This document shows positions 44,402 through 44,442 of a stretch of DNA of 44,442 nucleotides, piece after piece. The notes under the pieces are model-generated. The model was not told the DNA's origin, made no database searches, and saw only the letters and a list, made by a program, of their open reading frames with translations. Origin of the DNA: Pseudomonadota bacterium (GTDB lineage Bacteria; Pseudomonadota; Gammaproteobacteria; Burkholderiales; Burkholderiaceae); assembly GCA_963205525.1 (NCBI GenBank), contig CAUJJP010000028.1:1-44442 (forward strand), written 5' to 3'. Both the position numbers and the translations under genes were made by a program. How positions within the stretch are numbered: the stretch's first letter is position 1; the number at the start of each line of letters is the position of its first letter.

Positions 44402-44428
44402 GGGGGGGGCCCCCCCCCCCCCCCCCCC
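44402..44428. other. G8C19 homopolymer at the window edge
   Basis: Eight G are followed by nineteen C, 14 bases before the end of the window. This is unlike any other spacer here and is most simply a sequencing or assembly edge artefact. Confidence 0.7.
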
Positions 44429-44442
44429 AGGGTGCGCCCACG

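Overview
The window is a very GC-rich (roughly two-thirds G+C), densely coding stretch of a bacterial chromosome. Outer-membrane TonB and DUF1302 proteins, a ChrBA pair, TTQ amine-dehydrogenase genes, a NodD-like LysR regulator and an EI24 protein next to an AIM24 protein all suggest a betaproteobacterium, probably Burkholderiales. That assignment is inferred from gene content, not from a marker gene. No rRNA, tRNA, CRISPR array or transposase was seen.

Layout. 1-2881: housekeeping-type genes (EI24 membrane protein, AIM24 protein, diguanylate cyclase). 2915-7650: a leftward four-gene operon encoding an NTF2-like protein, a phytoene-desaturase-like flavoenzyme, an SDR and a ThDP enzyme. 7651-8104: a divergent control region with two copies of a 17-bp palindrome. 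8105-16184: a rightward operon with a DUF1302 barrel, DUF1329 protein, Ycf48-like propeller, RND permease, EthD protein and PhlG-like hydrolase. 16277-18027: a Cpx-like two-component pair. 18259-25483: a TonB receptor followed by three exported proteins, namely two paralogous beta-helix-like proteins flanking a MaoC-like protein that carries a signal peptide. 25790-27284: a LysR regulator and a GNAT acetyltransferase. 27590-30514: a 974-residue lipoprotein with a duplicated domain. 30766-33131: chrBA chromate resistance. 33184-39889: an AraC regulator diverging from an aromatic-amine-dehydrogenase operon (aauBEDA, a small cytochrome c and two MauG/CcpA-like dihaem proteins). 39999-44388: a MarR regulator diverging from an ALDH-HAD-aminotransferase operon. 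The right edge is a G8C19 homopolymer.

How the parts may work together. The block 2915-27284 reads as one uncharacterised catabolic and uptake locus for a hydrophobic, probably polyketide-, terpenoid- or aromatic-like substrate. A TonB receptor and DUF1302 barrel sit at the outer membrane, a DUF1329/Ycf48/RND module handles envelope traffic, and redox, C-C-cleaving and ThDP enzymes act inside. Local regulators (Cpx-like pair, LysR) are embedded in it. The substrate cannot be read from the sequence. The block 33184-44388 is nitrogen/amine metabolism: periplasmic deamination of primary amines to aldehydes, and a separate MarR-linked aldehyde dehydrogenase and omega-aminotransferase.
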